Assembly (NCBI RefSeq): GCF_030408575.1 | Contig: NZ_CP047047.1 | Location: 1,975,274 to 2,039,273 of the forward strand | Direction: 5' to 3' | DNA from: Corynebacterium auris | GTDB taxonomy: Bacteria; Actinomycetota; Actinomycetes; Mycobacteriales; Mycobacteriaceae | DNA length: 64,000 nucleotides | Shown here: one piece after another, positions 7,320 to 17,175 of the stretch | How the letters are laid out: every line of letters starts with the position of its first letter | Position numbering within the stretch: position 1 is the first letter of the stretch | Position numbers and translations under genes: made by a program | Notes under the pieces: generated by a model | Database searches by the model: none | What the model was told of the DNA's origin: nothing | Seen by the model: only the letters and a program-made list of their open reading frames with translations

Positions 7320-8237
7320 ATGGTACGCATGAGAAAGTTTAGCCCCACGCGCCCCTTCGCGGGTGTCATCGCAGCAGCAACGGCAGCAGCCACCCTCATG
7401 GCCTGCTCCCCCGAGAACGAGCAGGACAGCGCCGCGCCCGCCGAGGAACAGACGGAGGACACCGTCGCCACCACGCAGGTGTGGGCTGACGTTGCCACCT
7501 CCGTCCTCGACCGCGAGATCGGCGCCGTGATCTCCAACCCCTCCATCGACCCGCACGACTACGAGCCGACCGCGGAAGACCACGCCCGCATCCAGTCGGC
7601 CGACCTCGTCATCGCCAACGGCGGCTCCTACGACGTCGGGCTCTACACCGCCGCCGAGCCCGGGAACATCATCTCGGCCCTGCCGCTCGCGGAGGACGAC
7701 GAGCACGACCACGACCACGACCACGAGCATGACCATGACCATGACCATGACCACGCTCACGATGAGAACGAGCACATCTGGTACTCCACCGAGGCCGTGC
7801 GCGAGGTAGGCCACCAGATCGCCGAGACCGCCGGCGGCGACACCGCCGAGCTCGACGCCCAGCTCGACGCCATCGCCGCCGACATCGACGACCTGCCCGC
7901 GGCCCGGATCGCACAGGTTCACCCGATCGCCGACGCGCTCATCGAGGAATCCGACCTCGAGCTGGTCACCCCCGAGTCCTACCGCAGCGCCACGCTGAAC
8001 CACACCGAGCCCCCGGCCGCCGCCATCGCTGAGTTCCTCGACGCCATCGAGGCCGGCGAGATCGACGTGCTCGTCCACAGCCCGCAAAGCGTCAACGCCT
8101 CCGCCCGCCGCATCATCGAGGCGGCCCAGGAGCACAACGTGCCCATCGTCGAGGTCTACGAGACCCCGCCGAACGGCGAGGAGTTCCTCGACTACTTCGC
8201 CCGCGTGGTCGACGAAATCGGCCAGGCACTTCAGTGA
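7320..8237 (+). CDS. Zinc ABC transporter substrate-binding lipoprotein
   Basis: 305 residues, cluster A-I metal-binding protein (ZnuA/TroA type) that captures zinc outside the membrane. The lipoprotein signal peptide ends TLMAC (Cys 29). Residues 127-152 form a His/Asp-rich loop of repeated HDHD units, typical of zinc rather than manganese proteins; metal ligand candidates include His 79 in DPHDYEP and histidines in the HPIADALIEE region. ATG 7329 is an alternative start; neither has a clear ribosome binding site, consistent with a leaderless message. Its stop overlaps the ATPase gene by four bases, and the permease follows, forming a three-gene operon. Confidence 0.93.
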   Translation: MVRMRKFSPTRPFAGVIAAATAAATLMACSPENEQDSAAPAEEQTEDTVATTQVWADVATSVLDREIGAVISNPSIDPHDYEPTAEDHARIQSADLVIANGGSYDVGLYTAAEPGNIISALPLAEDDEHDHDHDHEHDHDHDHDHAHDENEHIWYSTEAVREVGHQIAETAGGDTAELDAQLDAIAADIDDLPAARIAQVHPIADALIEESDLELVTPESYRSATLNHTEPPAAAIAEFLDAIEAGEIDVLVHSPQSVNASARRIIEAAQEHNVPIVEVYETPPNGEEFLDYFARVVDEIGQALQ

Positions 8238-8923
8238 TCGCACGGCTTATCGACGCCACCGTCGAGCCGCTCTGGAGCAACGTCAACCTCGACATCGCCG
8301 AGGGCGAGATGATCGCCGTCCTCGGCCCCAACGGCTCGGGGAAGTCGACGCTGCTCAACTGCCTGGCCGGCATCCGCCGCCTGCAGTCCGGCCGCGCTGA
8401 GGTCAACGGCCGGCTGGGCTTCATCCCGCAGCAGCGCATGTTCGACCAGGACCTGCCCCTGCGCGCCCGCGACCTCGTCTCCCTCTCGCTCGGCCACGGT
8501 ATCCTGCGCAACCGGCGCGCCAACCGCGCGAGGGTGGACGAGCTGCTCGCCTCCGTGGGGGCGAGCCACCTCGCCGACGCCCGCGTGGGCGCCCTTTCCG
8601 GCGGGCAGCAGCAGCTCGTGCGCCAGGCGCAGGCCCTGGCCAAGCGACCCGAGATCCTGCTCGCCGACGAGCCCTTCCTCTCCCTCGACGTCGCCCACCA
8701 GCGCGAGACGGTCCAGCGCTTCCGCTCCCTCGGCGCGGCGGTGCTCATGGTCACCCACTCGATCGACCCAGTCGTCGACGTGGTGGACCGCATCCTCTAC
8801 ATCGGCCCGCAGGGACACGTCTTGGGCCCTGTGAGCGAGGTGCTCGACTCGGACGTGCTCAGCGACCTCTACGGCGCGCCCGTCGACGTGGTCACCGTGC
8901 GCGGTAAGACGGTGATCGTGTGA
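8234..8923 (+). CDS. Zinc ABC transporter ATP-binding protein
   Basis: 229-residue cytoplasmic ATPase of the metal-type ABC importer. Walker A is GPNGSGKST, the signature is LSGGQQQLVRQAQA, Walker B is ILLADEP followed by a D-loop SLDV, and the switch His is in VTHS. The start is a GTG overlapping the binding-protein stop, and it overlaps the permease by four bases, so all three are translationally coupled. The substrate is taken from the His-rich binding protein and the Zur-like operator. Confidence 0.95.
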   Translation: MIARLIDATVEPLWSNVNLDIAEGEMIAVLGPNGSGKSTLLNCLAGIRRLQSGRAEVNGRLGFIPQQRMFDQDLPLRARDLVSLSLGHGILRNRRANRARVDELLASVGASHLADARVGALSGGQQQLVRQAQALAKRPEILLADEPFLSLDVAHQRETVQRFRSLGAAVLMVTHSIDPVVDVVDRILYIGPQGHVLGPVSEVLDSDVLSDLYGAPVDVVTVRGKTVIV

Positions 8924-9771
8924 TCGATTTCCTCTCCGGGGCGATCGAGCAGACGCGCTACCTGCTCGGATTCGACTTCGTCCGCGCCTCACTTCTCGCC
9001 TCCGCCTTCCTCGGCGTTCTCTCCGGCGTCATCGCCCCGCTGGTGATCCTGCGCAAGATGTCCTTCGGCGTTCACGCCACCTCCGAGCTGGCGCTCATGG
9101 GCGCTGCCATCGCCCTGTTCTTCGGCCTGAGCCTGCCGCTGGGCGCCGTTGCCGGCTCCGTCGCGGCAGCGCTTCTGCTCGTAGCCTTCGGCCTGCGCGG
9201 CGGCAACGACGCCGCCGTCGGCGTGGTCATGAGCTTCGGCATGGGCGTGTCCGTCCTCTTCCTCTACCTCTACCCCGGCAACTCCACGATCGCGATGTCC
9301 CTGCTCACCGGACAGATCGTCGGCGTGACCGGCTCCGGGGTGCGCTCGCTTGCGATCGCCACCGTCCTCGTGGTGGTGGCCGTCGCGCTGCTGTGGCGCC
9401 CCCTTTTGTTCGCCTCCGCCGACCCGGCCGTCGCCGCCGCCTCGGGCGTGCGCGTGCGCCTCATCGCCACGGCCTTCGCCGTCCTGCTCGGCATCGCCGC
9501 GGCGCAGACCGTGCAGATCGTCGGGGCGCTGCTGGTGATGTCGCTGCTCATCGCCCCCGGGGCAAGCGCCGTGGCCATCACCTCGAACCCGCTGACCGCG
9601 GTGGCGTGGTCGGTGCTGTTCGCGGAGGTCGCCGCCGTCGGCGGGATCCTCCTCTCGCTCGCCCCGGGCCTGCCCGTGAGCGTCATGGTCTCCTTCATCT
9701 CCTTCGCCATCTACCTCGTGTGCCGACTGGTCGGCGGGCGCAGGGCACGACGCATCCAGGCAACGGGCTAA
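8920..9771 (+). CDS. Zinc ABC transporter permease
   Basis: 283 residues, ABC-3 family integral membrane protein with about eight hydrophobic segments. Recognisable family stretches are VIAPLVILRKMSFGVHATSELALMG near the N terminus and AAQTVQIVGALLVMSLL later, the cytoplasmic coupling region. It is the last gene of the zinc operon; no strong terminator follows, and the region beyond has lower GC and a different origin (NYN gene). Confidence 0.95.
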   Translation: MIDFLSGAIEQTRYLLGFDFVRASLLASAFLGVLSGVIAPLVILRKMSFGVHATSELALMGAAIALFFGLSLPLGAVAGSVAAALLLVAFGLRGGNDAAVGVVMSFGMGVSVLFLYLYPGNSTIAMSLLTGQIVGVTGSGVRSLAIATVLVVVAVALLWRPLLFASADPAVAAASGVRVRLIATAFAVLLGIAAAQTVQIVGALLVMSLLIAPGASAVAITSNPLTAVAWSVLFAEVAAVGGILLSLAPGLPVSVMVSFISFAIYLVCRLVGGRRARRIQATG

Positions 9772-9902
9772 GCGGAAACGAAGAGGCACCTGCTGGCCGT
9801 TTTTGCAGCTACAACACTGCGCTGCGTGAGACGCTAGTGTCCGCTTCTTCCGGCGCGAAATGAGACGCACACGACCTCGCATCCACTCTTATTTACAACG
9901 CT

Positions 9903-9927
9903 GGGGCCAGCATGCTAGGCTGGCCCC
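9903..9927. other. Hairpin upstream of the NYN gene
   Basis: GGGGCCAGC and GCTGGCCCC form a perfect 9-bp stem with a 7-base loop, about 80 bases before the NYN start. A TTACAA/TAGGCT promoter-like pair with 17-bp spacing overlaps it (9894-9922). It could be the zinc operon terminator or a regulatory site. The rest of 9772-10006 shows nothing else clear. Confidence 0.4.
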
Positions 9928-10006
9928 CATTGGGCCCAGCCGTTGACCCTCCGCCAATATGGAGAAGGCCGATGACTGGGCCCCACGTTCATTTTCAGGG
10001 GGTCCT

Positions 10007-10785
10007 ATGGGGAGACACTTTTCACCGAAATCTAGCCCAGATTACCCGCGGCGACCGCTCGTAACTGCAATTTTGGTGGACGGGGGGTTTTACCGGAAAC
10101 GGGCGAATGCTCTGTTCGGCAAAGAAAAGTCTCCCCGGGAAAGAGCAGATGAGCTGCTAGAGTATTGCCGTCGCCATATTCGCCAGTCCCAGAGCAGTCT
10201 GTATCGCATCTACTATTACGACTGCCAACCCTCCGATAGGGTCGTATACCATCCGTTGACGCAGAAGCACGTGAACCTCGGCAAGTCAGATGAGTCAGAT
10301 GAGTTCGTGTGGATGACGGAATTTCTGCAAGAAATAGTGAAGAAAAGAAAAGTAGCTCTACGACGGGGGAAGAACTCGAGACCCAAAACGGTTTTAGCCT
10401 CAAACCTCAGCCGCTGAAAGATCTGTGCCGAGGTAAAATTTCTGTGGGCGAGCTTACCGAAGCCGACTTTTCCCTAGACATTACCCAAAAGGGCGTGGAT
10501 ATGCGGATTGGCCTGGATATCGCTTCTCTTGCAGAACGCGGCTTGGTCAACCAAATCATCATAATCTCGGGCGACAGCGACTTTGTTCCCGCTGCGAAGC
10601 ACGCCCGGCGCTCTGGCATAGACTTCATTCTTGATCCACTTTGGGCCCGAGTCTCCGCAAGCCTCAACGAGCACGTTGATGGAGTGCGTCAGTGTGTTAG
10701 CAAACCGCCCAAGAATAAAGCTGACCCCCTGCACCAGGACTATGAACCCGCCGTTCACGACGATAATGACGAGGACGAGCTTTAG
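10007..10785 (+). pseudogene. NYN-domain (LabA/PIN-like) ribonuclease-like gene, frameshifted
   Basis: NYN domains are PIN-fold RNases. The first part (ATG 10007, AGGGGG ribosome binding site) carries TAILVDGGFYRKR; the second part, one frame back, carries QKGVDMRIGLDIASLA and the metal-binding IISGDSDFVPAAKHARR. The two halves join at a run of five G at 10365-10369: one additional G would give a continuous protein reading RRGEELETQNGF, so the gene lost one G or uses -1 slippage. Family members are usually about 230-270 residues, matching the fused length. GC is visibly lower than in neighbours, suggesting acquisition by transfer. Both halves keep conserved residues, so the break is recent or a sequencing artefact. 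Confidence 0.8.
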
Positions 10786-11144
10786 GATCAGCATCTCGGC
10801 TGGCGGCCTTCCCAGCGACGTACTGGCCTATTTGTCTATAGCCCGCCAATGCGGCTACGACTGATCTGAAAAACCTACCCGAGCTCAGCCGCAGCCAGCA
10901 TTTTCAGGACCCAACTTTTCCGTTTTGTTCCACGCTGTGCAAGGCACGAACTTTTCAGATGGCGACAACGAGTCGATGGTCCCAAATGGTCTTTGGAGCG
11001 AGCCCCACTTTTCTCGACGGCCCCGCCACCAGTTTTTGCGTCGGTCATAGCGCTACATCGCAACTCACGGAAAGCACGCACGAGCTCATGGACCGTGGCT
11101 TCGCTTGACGGAGCCTTCCCACTCGCCCGCGGACGGCAGCTAGA
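10786..11144. other. Intergenic stretch without a supported gene
   Basis: About 360 bases between the NYN gene and the esterase. I see no frame with a ribosome binding site and no tRNA, strong hairpin or repeat. Composition is lower in GC than the flanking core genes and resembles the NYN gene, so it may be the edge of the same acquired segment. Confidence 0.5.
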
Positions 11145-11960
11145 GTGGGCCGGGTGACTCTCAACCGCACCCGACGAAGCCTGCACCACGACGGCCGGGA
11201 CAGGACCTGGCTGGAGGTCACCGCGGGCGACGGCCCCGCCGACACCCTCGTTCTGTTTTTGCACGGCTCACTGCAGTCAGGCAGCGTCGCGCGAAACTTC
11301 ACGGGCCGCACCTTCGACACCCTCGCCTCGCCGAGCTGCCGCGTAGTGTACCCCGACGGCATCGGCCGCCACTTCAACGACCTGCGCCGCAGCTTCACGG
11401 AAAGCGCCCGCACCCTCGGCGTCGACGACGTCGGCTTCCTCCGCGAGCTCATCGCGCTGTACGGCGCGACCCGAGTCATCGGCTGCGGCTTTTCCAACGG
11501 CGGGCAAATGCTCCTTCGCATGCTTTTCGACGCCCCCGGCGCCCTCCACGGCGCCGCCCTGTTCGGCGCCCCCGCCCCCACCGAGGACAACATGCTGAGC
11601 GCACCGTCCGGCTGGGTTCCCACCCCGATCCTCGCGGTGCAGGGTGCCGCCGACCCGATCGTCCCCTACCACGGCGGCGAGGCGGGCCTGGGACCCGCCA
11701 ACCGCGGCACTGCCCGCTCCGCCCTCGACTCCGCGCGCTACCTGGCCTCGCTGAACGGGGCGGGCCGCCACGAGCGCTCGCACCCGAAGCCCACGGTGAC
11801 GGTGGACACCTGGTCCGGCGGCGGCGCCCCGGTGGAGCTGTGGTCACTCGAGGGCGTCGGCCACCTCGTGCCCTCCCCCGCGCGCCTGGACGAGCGCCTC
11901 GGCCCCGGCACCGACGCGGTTGTGGGAGCGGACCTGGTCAGGGACTATTTTTCCCTCTAG
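11145..11960 (+). CDS. Alpha/beta-hydrolase, polyhydroxybutyrate-depolymerase/feruloyl-esterase-like
   Basis: 271 residues with the LpqC/PHB-depolymerase-like fold: VLFLHGSLQSG oxyanion region near residue 38, nucleophile GCGFSNGGQM (Ser 117), an Asp in GAADPIVPY and the catalytic His in GVGHLVP. There is no signal peptide, so it acts in the cytoplasm; the substrate is unknown. The start is either GTG 11145 or GTG 11154; neither has a good ribosome binding site. The next gene follows after 10 bases on the same strand. Confidence 0.8.
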   Translation: MGRVTLNRTRRSLHHDGRDRTWLEVTAGDGPADTLVLFLHGSLQSGSVARNFTGRTFDTLASPSCRVVYPDGIGRHFNDLRRSFTESARTLGVDDVGFLRELIALYGATRVIGCGFSNGGQMLLRMLFDAPGALHGAALFGAPAPTEDNMLSAPSGWVPTPILAVQGAADPIVPYHGGEAGLGPANRGTARSALDSARYLASLNGAGRHERSHPKPTVTVDTWSGGGAPVELWSLEGVGHLVPSPARLDERLGPGTDAVVGADLVRDYFSL

Positions 11961-11970
11961 CCTGGGGGCC

Positions 11971-12843
11971 ATGAGTACAGCACTGATTATTGGAAGCGGT
12001 CTGATCGGCAAATCCTTCATCACGCGATTCACGCAAGCGGGGTGGGAGGTGAACGTCCACGACATCGACTCCGACGTCGCCGACGAGGTGGAACAGCTCG
12101 GCGCCACCTTCTTCAGCGACCTCGAAGAGGCGGCCGAGGGCGTGGACTTTGTGCAGGAGGCCGGGCCGGAGGACCCGGAGTTCAAGCAGGAGATGTTCGC
12201 CCGGCTCGCGGAGGTGACGGGGGACGGCGTGGTTTTGGCGTCGTCAAGCTCGGCTCTGCTGCCCTCGCTCATTGCGCGCGATAACCCCGCCGCCGAGCGC
12301 GTCATCGTCGGCCACCCGTTTACGCCCGTGCACCTCATGCCCGTGCTCGAGATCGTGCCGGGGCCCGACACCAGCTCCGAGACGACGCAGCGGGCGGAAA
12401 AGGTCTACTCTGAGCTCGGGTTTGAGCCGACGACGCTGCGCAAGGAGATCACGGGCTTTGTGGGCAACCGGATCCAAAAGGCGATCATGTGGGAGGCCAT
12501 CTACCTCGTGCAGGAGGGCGTGGTCACCCCGGAGGAGCTGGACACCATCGTGCGCAACTCGCTCGGGCTGCGCTACGCGGCGGTCGGGCCCTTCGAGGCC
12601 AACCGGCTCGGCGGCGGGGCAGAGGGGATCTCCGCGATTTTCGAGGGCATCGCCTCGGCGTGGGCCGACAACATGCCGGCCGGGGAACCGGACCTGGATA
12701 ACCTCGACGAGCTATTCTCGCAGGTCGACGACGCCTACGGCGCCGACGAGGAGTCCTTCGAGCGACGCGAAACCGCCCGCGACGAGAAGCTGCGCGGCTT
12801 CAACGCGGTTATTTCTGGCGACGCTGACGAGCAAACTCGCTAA
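11971..12843 (+). CDS. 3-hydroxyacyl-CoA dehydrogenase family protein
   Basis: 290 residues. An N-terminal NAD-binding Rossmann domain begins at once with [13 protein letters not shown]; the substrate region has [10 protein letters not shown] and [11 protein letters not shown]; the C-terminal helical domain has [15 protein letters not shown] and [15 protein letters not shown]. This arrangement is that of 3-hydroxybutyryl-CoA dehydrogenase, L-carnitine dehydrogenase and lambda-crystallin-like enzymes; the HPFTP stretch favours the carnitine or gulonate-type branch, but I cannot decide the substrate. I start at the ATG 11971 because the Rossmann strand begins right after it. Its 3' end overlaps rlmB by 35 bp. 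Confidence 0.85.
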   Translation: MSTALIIGSGLIGKSFITRFTQAGWEVNVHDIDSDVADEVEQLGATFFSDLEEAAEGVDFVQEAGPEDPEFKQEMFARLAEVTGDGVVLASSSSALLPSLIARDNPAAERVIVGHPFTPVHLMPVLEIVPGPDTSSETTQRAEKVYSELGFEPTTLRKEITGFVGNRIQKAIMWEAIYLVQEGVVTPEELDTIVRNSLGLRYAAVGPFEANRLGGGAEGISAIFEGIASAWADNMPAGEPDLDNLDELFSQVDDAYGADEESFERRETARDEKLRGFNAVISGDADEQTR

Positions 12844-13747
12844 GCACCACGCCCGCCGCCACTGAGGCGTTGAGGGATTCCACCCACGCCTCGGTGGGGA
12901 TGGACATGATGACGTCGCAGTTCTCGCGCACCAGGCGCGAGATGCCCTTGCCCTCGGAGCCGACGACGATGACGACCGGGTCGGCCGCGCCGTTGAAGGT
13001 GTCCAGGGTGTGCTCCCCGCCCGCGTCGAGGCCCACGACCATGTAGCCGTTGTCCTTGAACTCCTTGACGGTGCGGGTGATGTTGGTGGCCTTCGCCACC
13101 GGCAGCCGCGCCGCGGTGCCCGCGGAGGTGCGCCAGGCCACGCCGGTGACCTGCGCCGAGCGGCGCTCCGGGATGATAACGCCGTGGCCGCCGAACGCCG
13201 CGGTGGAGCGGATCACCGCGCCGAGGTTGCGGGGGTCGGTGATGTTGTCGAGGATGACGAACATGCCGGTCTCCCCGCGCTCTTTCACACCCGCGATCAG
13301 GTCGAAGACGTCCGCGTACTTGTAGGGCTGGATGCGCAGGCCCACGCCCTGGTGCAGCCCGTTTCCCGTCATGTTGTCCAGGTCCCGGCGCGGCACCTCG
13401 TGGACCGGCAGGCCCCGGGAATTAGCCAGGGTGACGGCCTCGCTGAGCCGGTCGTCGTGGCCGGTGCCCTGGGCGACGTAGAGCGCCTCGGCGGGCACCT
13501 TCGCGTGCAGGCACTCCACGACGGGGTTGCGCCCCACCACGAGGTCGACGCTCTCGCGCTCGTGGCGCCCCGAAGCGCGGCGCTCGCGCTCGAGCTTGCG
13601 CTTGTGGGCGGAGTGGTAGACGCGGTCCTCCGCCTTCGGGGTGGCCCCCTTGCCCTTCAGACCCCGGCGGCGCTGCCCGCCTGAGCCCTTCGAGGCCCCC
13701 TTCTTCGGCGTCTTCTGCTTGTCCGGGCGCTGGTACGGTTTAGCCAT
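12809..13747 (-). CDS. rlmB: 23S rRNA (guanosine-2'-O)-methyltransferase RlmB
   Basis: SPOUT/TrmH-family enzyme that 2'-O-methylates a guanosine of 23S rRNA using SAM. A basic, disordered N-terminal extension of about 60 residues precedes the substrate-binding domain ([11 protein letters not shown]). The knotted SpoU domain has [31 protein letters not shown] and [14 protein letters not shown], the three canonical motifs. It lies five bases after cysS in the ispD-ispF-cysS-rlmB run, an order common in actinobacteria. The Mycobacterium homologue is often annotated TrmH-like; the motifs fit both names. Confidence 0.93.
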   Translation of the reverse strand: MAKPYQRPDKQKTPKKGASKGSGGQRRRGLKGKGATPKAEDRVYHSAHKRKLERERRASGRHERESVDLVVGRNPVVECLHAKVPAEALYVAQGTGHDDRLSEAVTLANSRGLPVHEVPRRDLDNMTGNGLHQGVGLRIQPYKYADVFDLIAGVKERGETGMFVILDNITDPRNLGAVIRSTAAFGGHGVIIPERRSAQVTGVAWRTSAGTAARLPVAKATNITRTVKEFKDNGYMVVGLDAGGEHTLDTFNGAADPVVIVVGSEGKGISRLVRENCDVIMSIPTEAWVESLNASVAAGVVLSEFARQRRQK

Positions 13748-13752
13748 AACTG

Positions 13753-15183
13753 TTAAACGTCTTCCTCACGTTGGGTGTTCAGTGCCCACTGGGGCCCGTC
13801 GGGGGTGTCGGTGACCTCGATGCCGGCGGCGGCGAGGCGGTCGCGCACCCCGTCCGCCACGGCCCAGTCCTTCGCGGCGCGCGCCTCCGCGCGGCGCTCG
13901 AGCTCGGCGCGCACCAGCACGTCGAGGGCGGCTGCGGCGGCGTCGCCGGCGTGTGCCTGCTCGCCCGCGGCCCACTGCCCCGGGTCAATCCCGAGCACGG
14001 CCGCCATGGCGCGCACGCTCGCGGCCAGCCTTTCGGCGCCCGCGGCGTCGCCGGCGGCCAGGGCTTTGTTGCCCTCCCGCACGGCGCCGTGGATTTCGGC
14101 GAGGGCCCGGGGCACCCCGAAGTCGTCGAAAAGCGCGGCGGCGAAGCCCTCCGTCCACGTCGACGGCTCGGGCGTCCCGGCGCGCGCGACGAAGTCCTCG
14201 ATGCGGCGGTACCCGGCCGCCGCCTCGCTCAACGCCGCCGGGGAGTACTCGAGCACGCTGCGGTAGTGGGCGGAGCCCAGGTAGTAGCGCAGCTCCACCG
14301 GGCGCACGGACTCCAGCATGTTGTCGATGGAGAGCACGTTGCCCAGGGACTTCGACATCTTCTCGCCGGCCATGGTGACCCAGTGGTTGTGCATCCAGAA
14401 GCGGGCGAAGCCGTCGCCGGCGGCGTGCGACTGCGCCTGCTCGTTCTCGTGGTGGGGAAACTGCAGGTCGAGCCCTCCGCCGTGGATGTCGAACTCCCCA
14501 CCCAGGTACCAGGTGGACATGGCAGAGCACTCGAGGTGCCAGCCGGGCCGGCCCGCGCCCCAGGGGGTGGGCCAGCTCGGCTCGCCGGGCTTCGCCGCCT
14601 TCCACAGGGCGAAGTCGTGGGCGCCGCGCTTGCCCGCCGCGCCGCCCTCGCCCTGCTCCATCTCCTCCACGCGGTTGCCGGAAAGGGCGCCGTAGTCGGA
14701 GCCGGGGGCGCTCACCCACGCGTCGACGTCGAAGTAGACCGAGCCCTCCGCCGCGTAGGCGAAGCCGCGGTCGATGAGGCGCTGCATGTAGTCCACCATC
14801 TGGGTCACGTGCCCCGTGGCGCGCGGCTCCACCGAAGGCGGGAGGACGCCCAGGGTGTCGTAGGCGCGGGTGAAGGCGCGCTCGTGGGTGGAAACCCACT
14901 CCCACCAGGGCCGGCCATTATCGGCGGCCTTGGTGAGGATCTTGTCGTCGATGTCGGTGACGTTGCGCACGAAGGCGACGTCGTAGCCCTGGGCCGAAAA
15001 CCAGCGGCGCACGATGTCGAAGGCGACGCCGGAGCGCAGGTGCCCGATGTGCGGCGCCGACTGCGGGGTCGCCCCGCACAGGTAGATCGAGACGTGCCCG
15101 TCGCGCAGCGGCTCGAAGGGGCGCAGCGAGCGGGTGGCGGTGTCAAAGATCAGCTGTCGAGGGGTACCGGAAGTCACGGGCAT
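13753..15183 (-). CDS. cysS: Cysteinyl-tRNA synthetase
   Basis: 476-residue class I synthetase that charges tRNA-Cys. The HIGH motif is in [11 protein letters not shown], the zinc ligand Cys in YLCGATP, further zinc-site residues in WHLECSAMS and FPHHENE, and the KMSKS loop in [10 protein letters not shown]. Length is normal. Its ATG overlaps the ispF stop by one base (TGATG), indicating coupled translation. Mycothiol ligase MshC is a close relative, but the context with ispF and rlmB fits CysS. Confidence 0.95.
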   Translation of the reverse strand: MPVTSGTPRQLIFDTATRSLRPFEPLRDGHVSIYLCGATPQSAPHIGHLRSGVAFDIVRRWFSAQGYDVAFVRNVTDIDDKILTKAADNGRPWWEWVSTHERAFTRAYDTLGVLPPSVEPRATGHVTQMVDYMQRLIDRGFAYAAEGSVYFDVDAWVSAPGSDYGALSGNRVEEMEQGEGGAAGKRGAHDFALWKAAKPGEPSWPTPWGAGRPGWHLECSAMSTWYLGGEFDIHGGGLDLQFPHHENEQAQSHAAGDGFARFWMHNHWVTMAGEKMSKSLGNVLSIDNMLESVRPVELRYYLGSAHYRSVLEYSPAALSEAAAGYRRIEDFVARAGTPEPSTWTEGFAAALFDDFGVPRALAEIHGAVREGNKALAAGDAAGAERLAASVRAMAAVLGIDPGQWAAGEQAHAGDAAAAALDVLVRAELERRAEARAAKDWAVADGVRDRLAAAGIEVTDTPDGPQWALNTQREEDV

Positions 15184-15656
15184 CAGCTTAGTTCAACCAG
15201 CGCCGTGGCTATCGCCGCCCTACCCTCACCCGCGCCGGTGAATCCCATGTGGTCGGTGGTGGTGGCGCCCACAGAGACGGGGGCGCCGAGCGCCTGCGAC
15301 AGGACGCGCTCCGCCTCCTCCCGCACCGGCCCCATCTTCGGCGTCTGGGCCACCAGCTGGGCGGAGACGTTGATGACGGTGACCTCGTGGGCGCGCAGAA
15401 GCTCCTTGAGCTCTGCGAGCAGGCGCACCCCTGTCACCCCCTCGTATTCTGGGCGGCCCACGCCGACGAAGGAGCCGAGGTCGCCGAGGCCGGCGGCGGA
15501 TAAGACCGCGTCGACGATGGCGTGGCTGACCACGTCGCCGTCGGAGTGCCCCTCGCAGCCGTCGGCGCCCTCGTGGAGGATGCCGGCGATCCAGCACTCT
15601 TTGCCCGCCTGAATCCGGTGCGCGTCGAAGGCGCTACCCACGCGAATGTTGCTCAT
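15183..15656 (-). CDS. ispF: 2-C-methyl-D-erythritol 2,4-cyclodiphosphate synthase
   Basis: 157-residue MEP-pathway enzyme forming the cyclodiphosphate for isoprenoid precursors. Metal ligands sit in SAFDAHRI near the N terminus and in [15 protein letters not shown]; the C-terminal [14 protein letters not shown] is the family end. I use the ATG at 15656, directly before [10 protein letters not shown], because upstream residues lack family similarity. It follows ispD after five bases and overlaps cysS by one base. Confidence 0.95.
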   Translation of the reverse strand: MSNIRVGSAFDAHRIQAGKECWIAGILHEGADGCEGHSDGDVVSHAIVDAVLSAAGLGDLGSFVGVGRPEYEGVTGVRLLAELKELLRAHEVTVINVSAQLVAQTPKMGPVREEAERVLSQALGAPVSVGATTTDHMGFTGAGEGRAAIATALVELS

Positions 15657-15661
15657 GGCCT

Positions 15662-16372
15662 TTACCGTACGTGGATCAGGGCCTGCGCCAGGCGCATGTC
15701 CAGCGGGGTGGTGATCTTGAAGGCGAGCGGGTCGCCCTCCACCGTGGCCACGCGGGCGCCGAACCACTCCATCAGGCTGGCGTCGTCCGTGGCGGCGAAG
15801 TCGGGGCGGGAGTCAAAGTACGCCTCGTTGGCACGGCGCAGCGCGCGCAGGTCAAAGGCCTGCGGGGTCTGCACGGCGCGAAGCCGCGCGCGCGAGGGGG
15901 TGGACACGACGGCCCCCTCCTCGACCTCCTTGATCGTGTCGGCGACCGCGACGACGGGCACCGCGGCGACCTCGCCGCCCATAACGGCGCCCGCGACCCG
16001 CGCGATCATCTCCGGGGGCGTGAGGCACCGCGCGGCGTCGTGGATGAGCACCACGCCGTCGTCCGCGGGGATGGCGCGCAGCCCGTTGTAGATGGAATCC
16101 GCGCGCTCGGCGCCACCGTGCACGAAGCGCACGTCTGCGCCTGAGACGACGGACCTGGCCAGGCTCTCCATATCGGCGCTGACCATGACGATGATCTCGT
16201 CGACCACCCCGGAGGCTTCGAGTGTGGCGACGGAGCGGGCGAGCAGCGTCGACCCGCCCAGATCCACGAAGGCCTTGGGCAGCGGGGCGCCGAGCCGCGT
16301 GCCGCGCCCGGCCGCAGCGACGATCGCGGTGACGCGGGGGGCTGGCTGCGCGCCAGCCGGCTGCGCGTTAAT
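15662..16372 (-). CDS. ispD: 2-C-methyl-D-erythritol 4-phosphate cytidylyltransferase, apparent ATT start
   Basis: MEP-pathway enzyme joining CTP and MEP. The essential nucleotide-binding loop [15 protein letters not shown] lies at 16234-16334 in frame, but no ATG, GTG, TTG or CTG occurs between it and the in-frame TGA upstream. The only start-like codon is ATT at 16372-16370, which overlaps the carD TAA in the way ATG usually overlaps the preceding stop. The first conventional start, GTG 16267, falls after the catalytic loop and would give an inactive protein. With ATT the product is 236 residues, a normal IspD length. Later motifs include [13 protein letters not shown] and the [11 protein letters not shown] end. 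A sequencing error or a mutated ATG are the alternatives. Confidence 0.85.
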   Translation of the reverse strand: MNAQPAGAQPAPRVTAIVAAAGRGTRLGAPLPKAFVDLGGSTLLARSVATLEASGVVDEIIVMVSADMESLARSVVSGADVRFVHGGAERADSIYNGLRAIPADDGVVLIHDAARCLTPPEMIARVAGAVMGGEVAAVPVVAVADTIKEVEEGAVVSTPSRARLRAVQTPQAFDLRALRRANEAYFDSRPDFAATDDASLMEWFGARVATVEGDPLAFKITTPLDMRLAQALIHVR

Positions 16373-16958
16373 CGTCTTCGCTCTGGTCGTCGAAGCTCAG
16401 GTCGTCGAGGTCGACATCGTCGTCCTCTTCCTCGGGGCGCGGGGCGACGGAGATCCCGGCGGCGACCTGCGCGTCGATGATCTTGGCGATCTCCGCCTCC
16501 ATCTCGTCGGCCTTCTTCTCGTCCACCGGCTCCGCCAGCGCCAGCTCGCCCACGAGCACCTGGCGCGCCTTGCCCAGCATGCGCTTCTCGCCCGCGGACA
16601 GGCCCTTACCCTGGTCCCGGCGCCACAGGTCGCGCACCACCTCGGCGACCTTGTTGATGTCGCCCGAGGCCAGGCGCTCCTGGTTGGCCTTGTAGCGCCG
16701 CGACCAGTTACCCGCCTCCTCGACGTCCGTTTCGCGCAGCACCGAAAAGACCTTCTGCAGCCCCTCCTCGTTGACCACGTCGCGCACGCCGACGAGCTCG
16801 GTGTTCTTCACCGGCACCCGCACCTCGAGGTCGGATTGGAGAATCTTCAGCACGAGGAAGTCGAGCGTCTCCCCGCCCATCTCGCGCTGCTCGATGTCGG
16901 CGATACGTGCCGCGCCGTGATGGGGGTAGACGACAACTTCTCCGACGTTAAACTCCAT
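16368..16958 (-). CDS. carD: CarD family transcriptional regulator
   Basis: 196 residues. CarD binds the RNA polymerase beta subunit and stabilises open complexes at rRNA and many other promoters. The N-terminal RID/Tudor-like domain has [15 protein letters not shown]; the C-terminal helical DNA-interacting domain contains [13 protein letters not shown] with its conserved Trp and ends in a highly acidic tail ([11 protein letters not shown]). Length is slightly above the 162-residue mycobacterial protein because of that tail. It leads the ispD-ispF-cysS-rlmB run, and its stop overlaps the proposed ispD start. Confidence 0.95.
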   Translation of the reverse strand: MEFNVGEVVVYPHHGAARIADIEQREMGGETLDFLVLKILQSDLEVRVPVKNTELVGVRDVVNEEGLQKVFSVLRETDVEEAGNWSRRYKANQERLASGDINKVAEVVRDLWRRDQGKGLSAGEKRMLGKARQVLVGELALAEPVDEKKADEMEAEIAKIIDAQVAAGISVAPRPEEEDDDVDLDDLSFDDQSEDD

Positions 16959-17175
16959 GGATTCTCCAGACTCTTTCCGGCCGTTAACACCTTTACAACC
17001 CGGCTAGTTTACCACCCGCGCGCGGGCGCGGCCGGGCCGGAAGGTTTACCCCCGAATGACCCCTCGCGGCCGCCGCCGTGCGCACTAGCGGGGCCGGAAA
17101 CTGGGAAAAGGTCGCGGCGAAGGGCTAAGGTGAACGGAGAGAAAAAGGGAAGAACTAAGTATGGAGGACACTCAC

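Noticed and set aside
10875..11264. A 129-codon minus-strand open frame
   Set aside because: It overlaps the esterase start, lacks a ribosome binding site and has no recognisable pattern.
16234..16267. GTG 16267 as the ispD start
   Set aside because: It would remove the GRGTR nucleotide-binding loop that is clearly encoded in frame just upstream.
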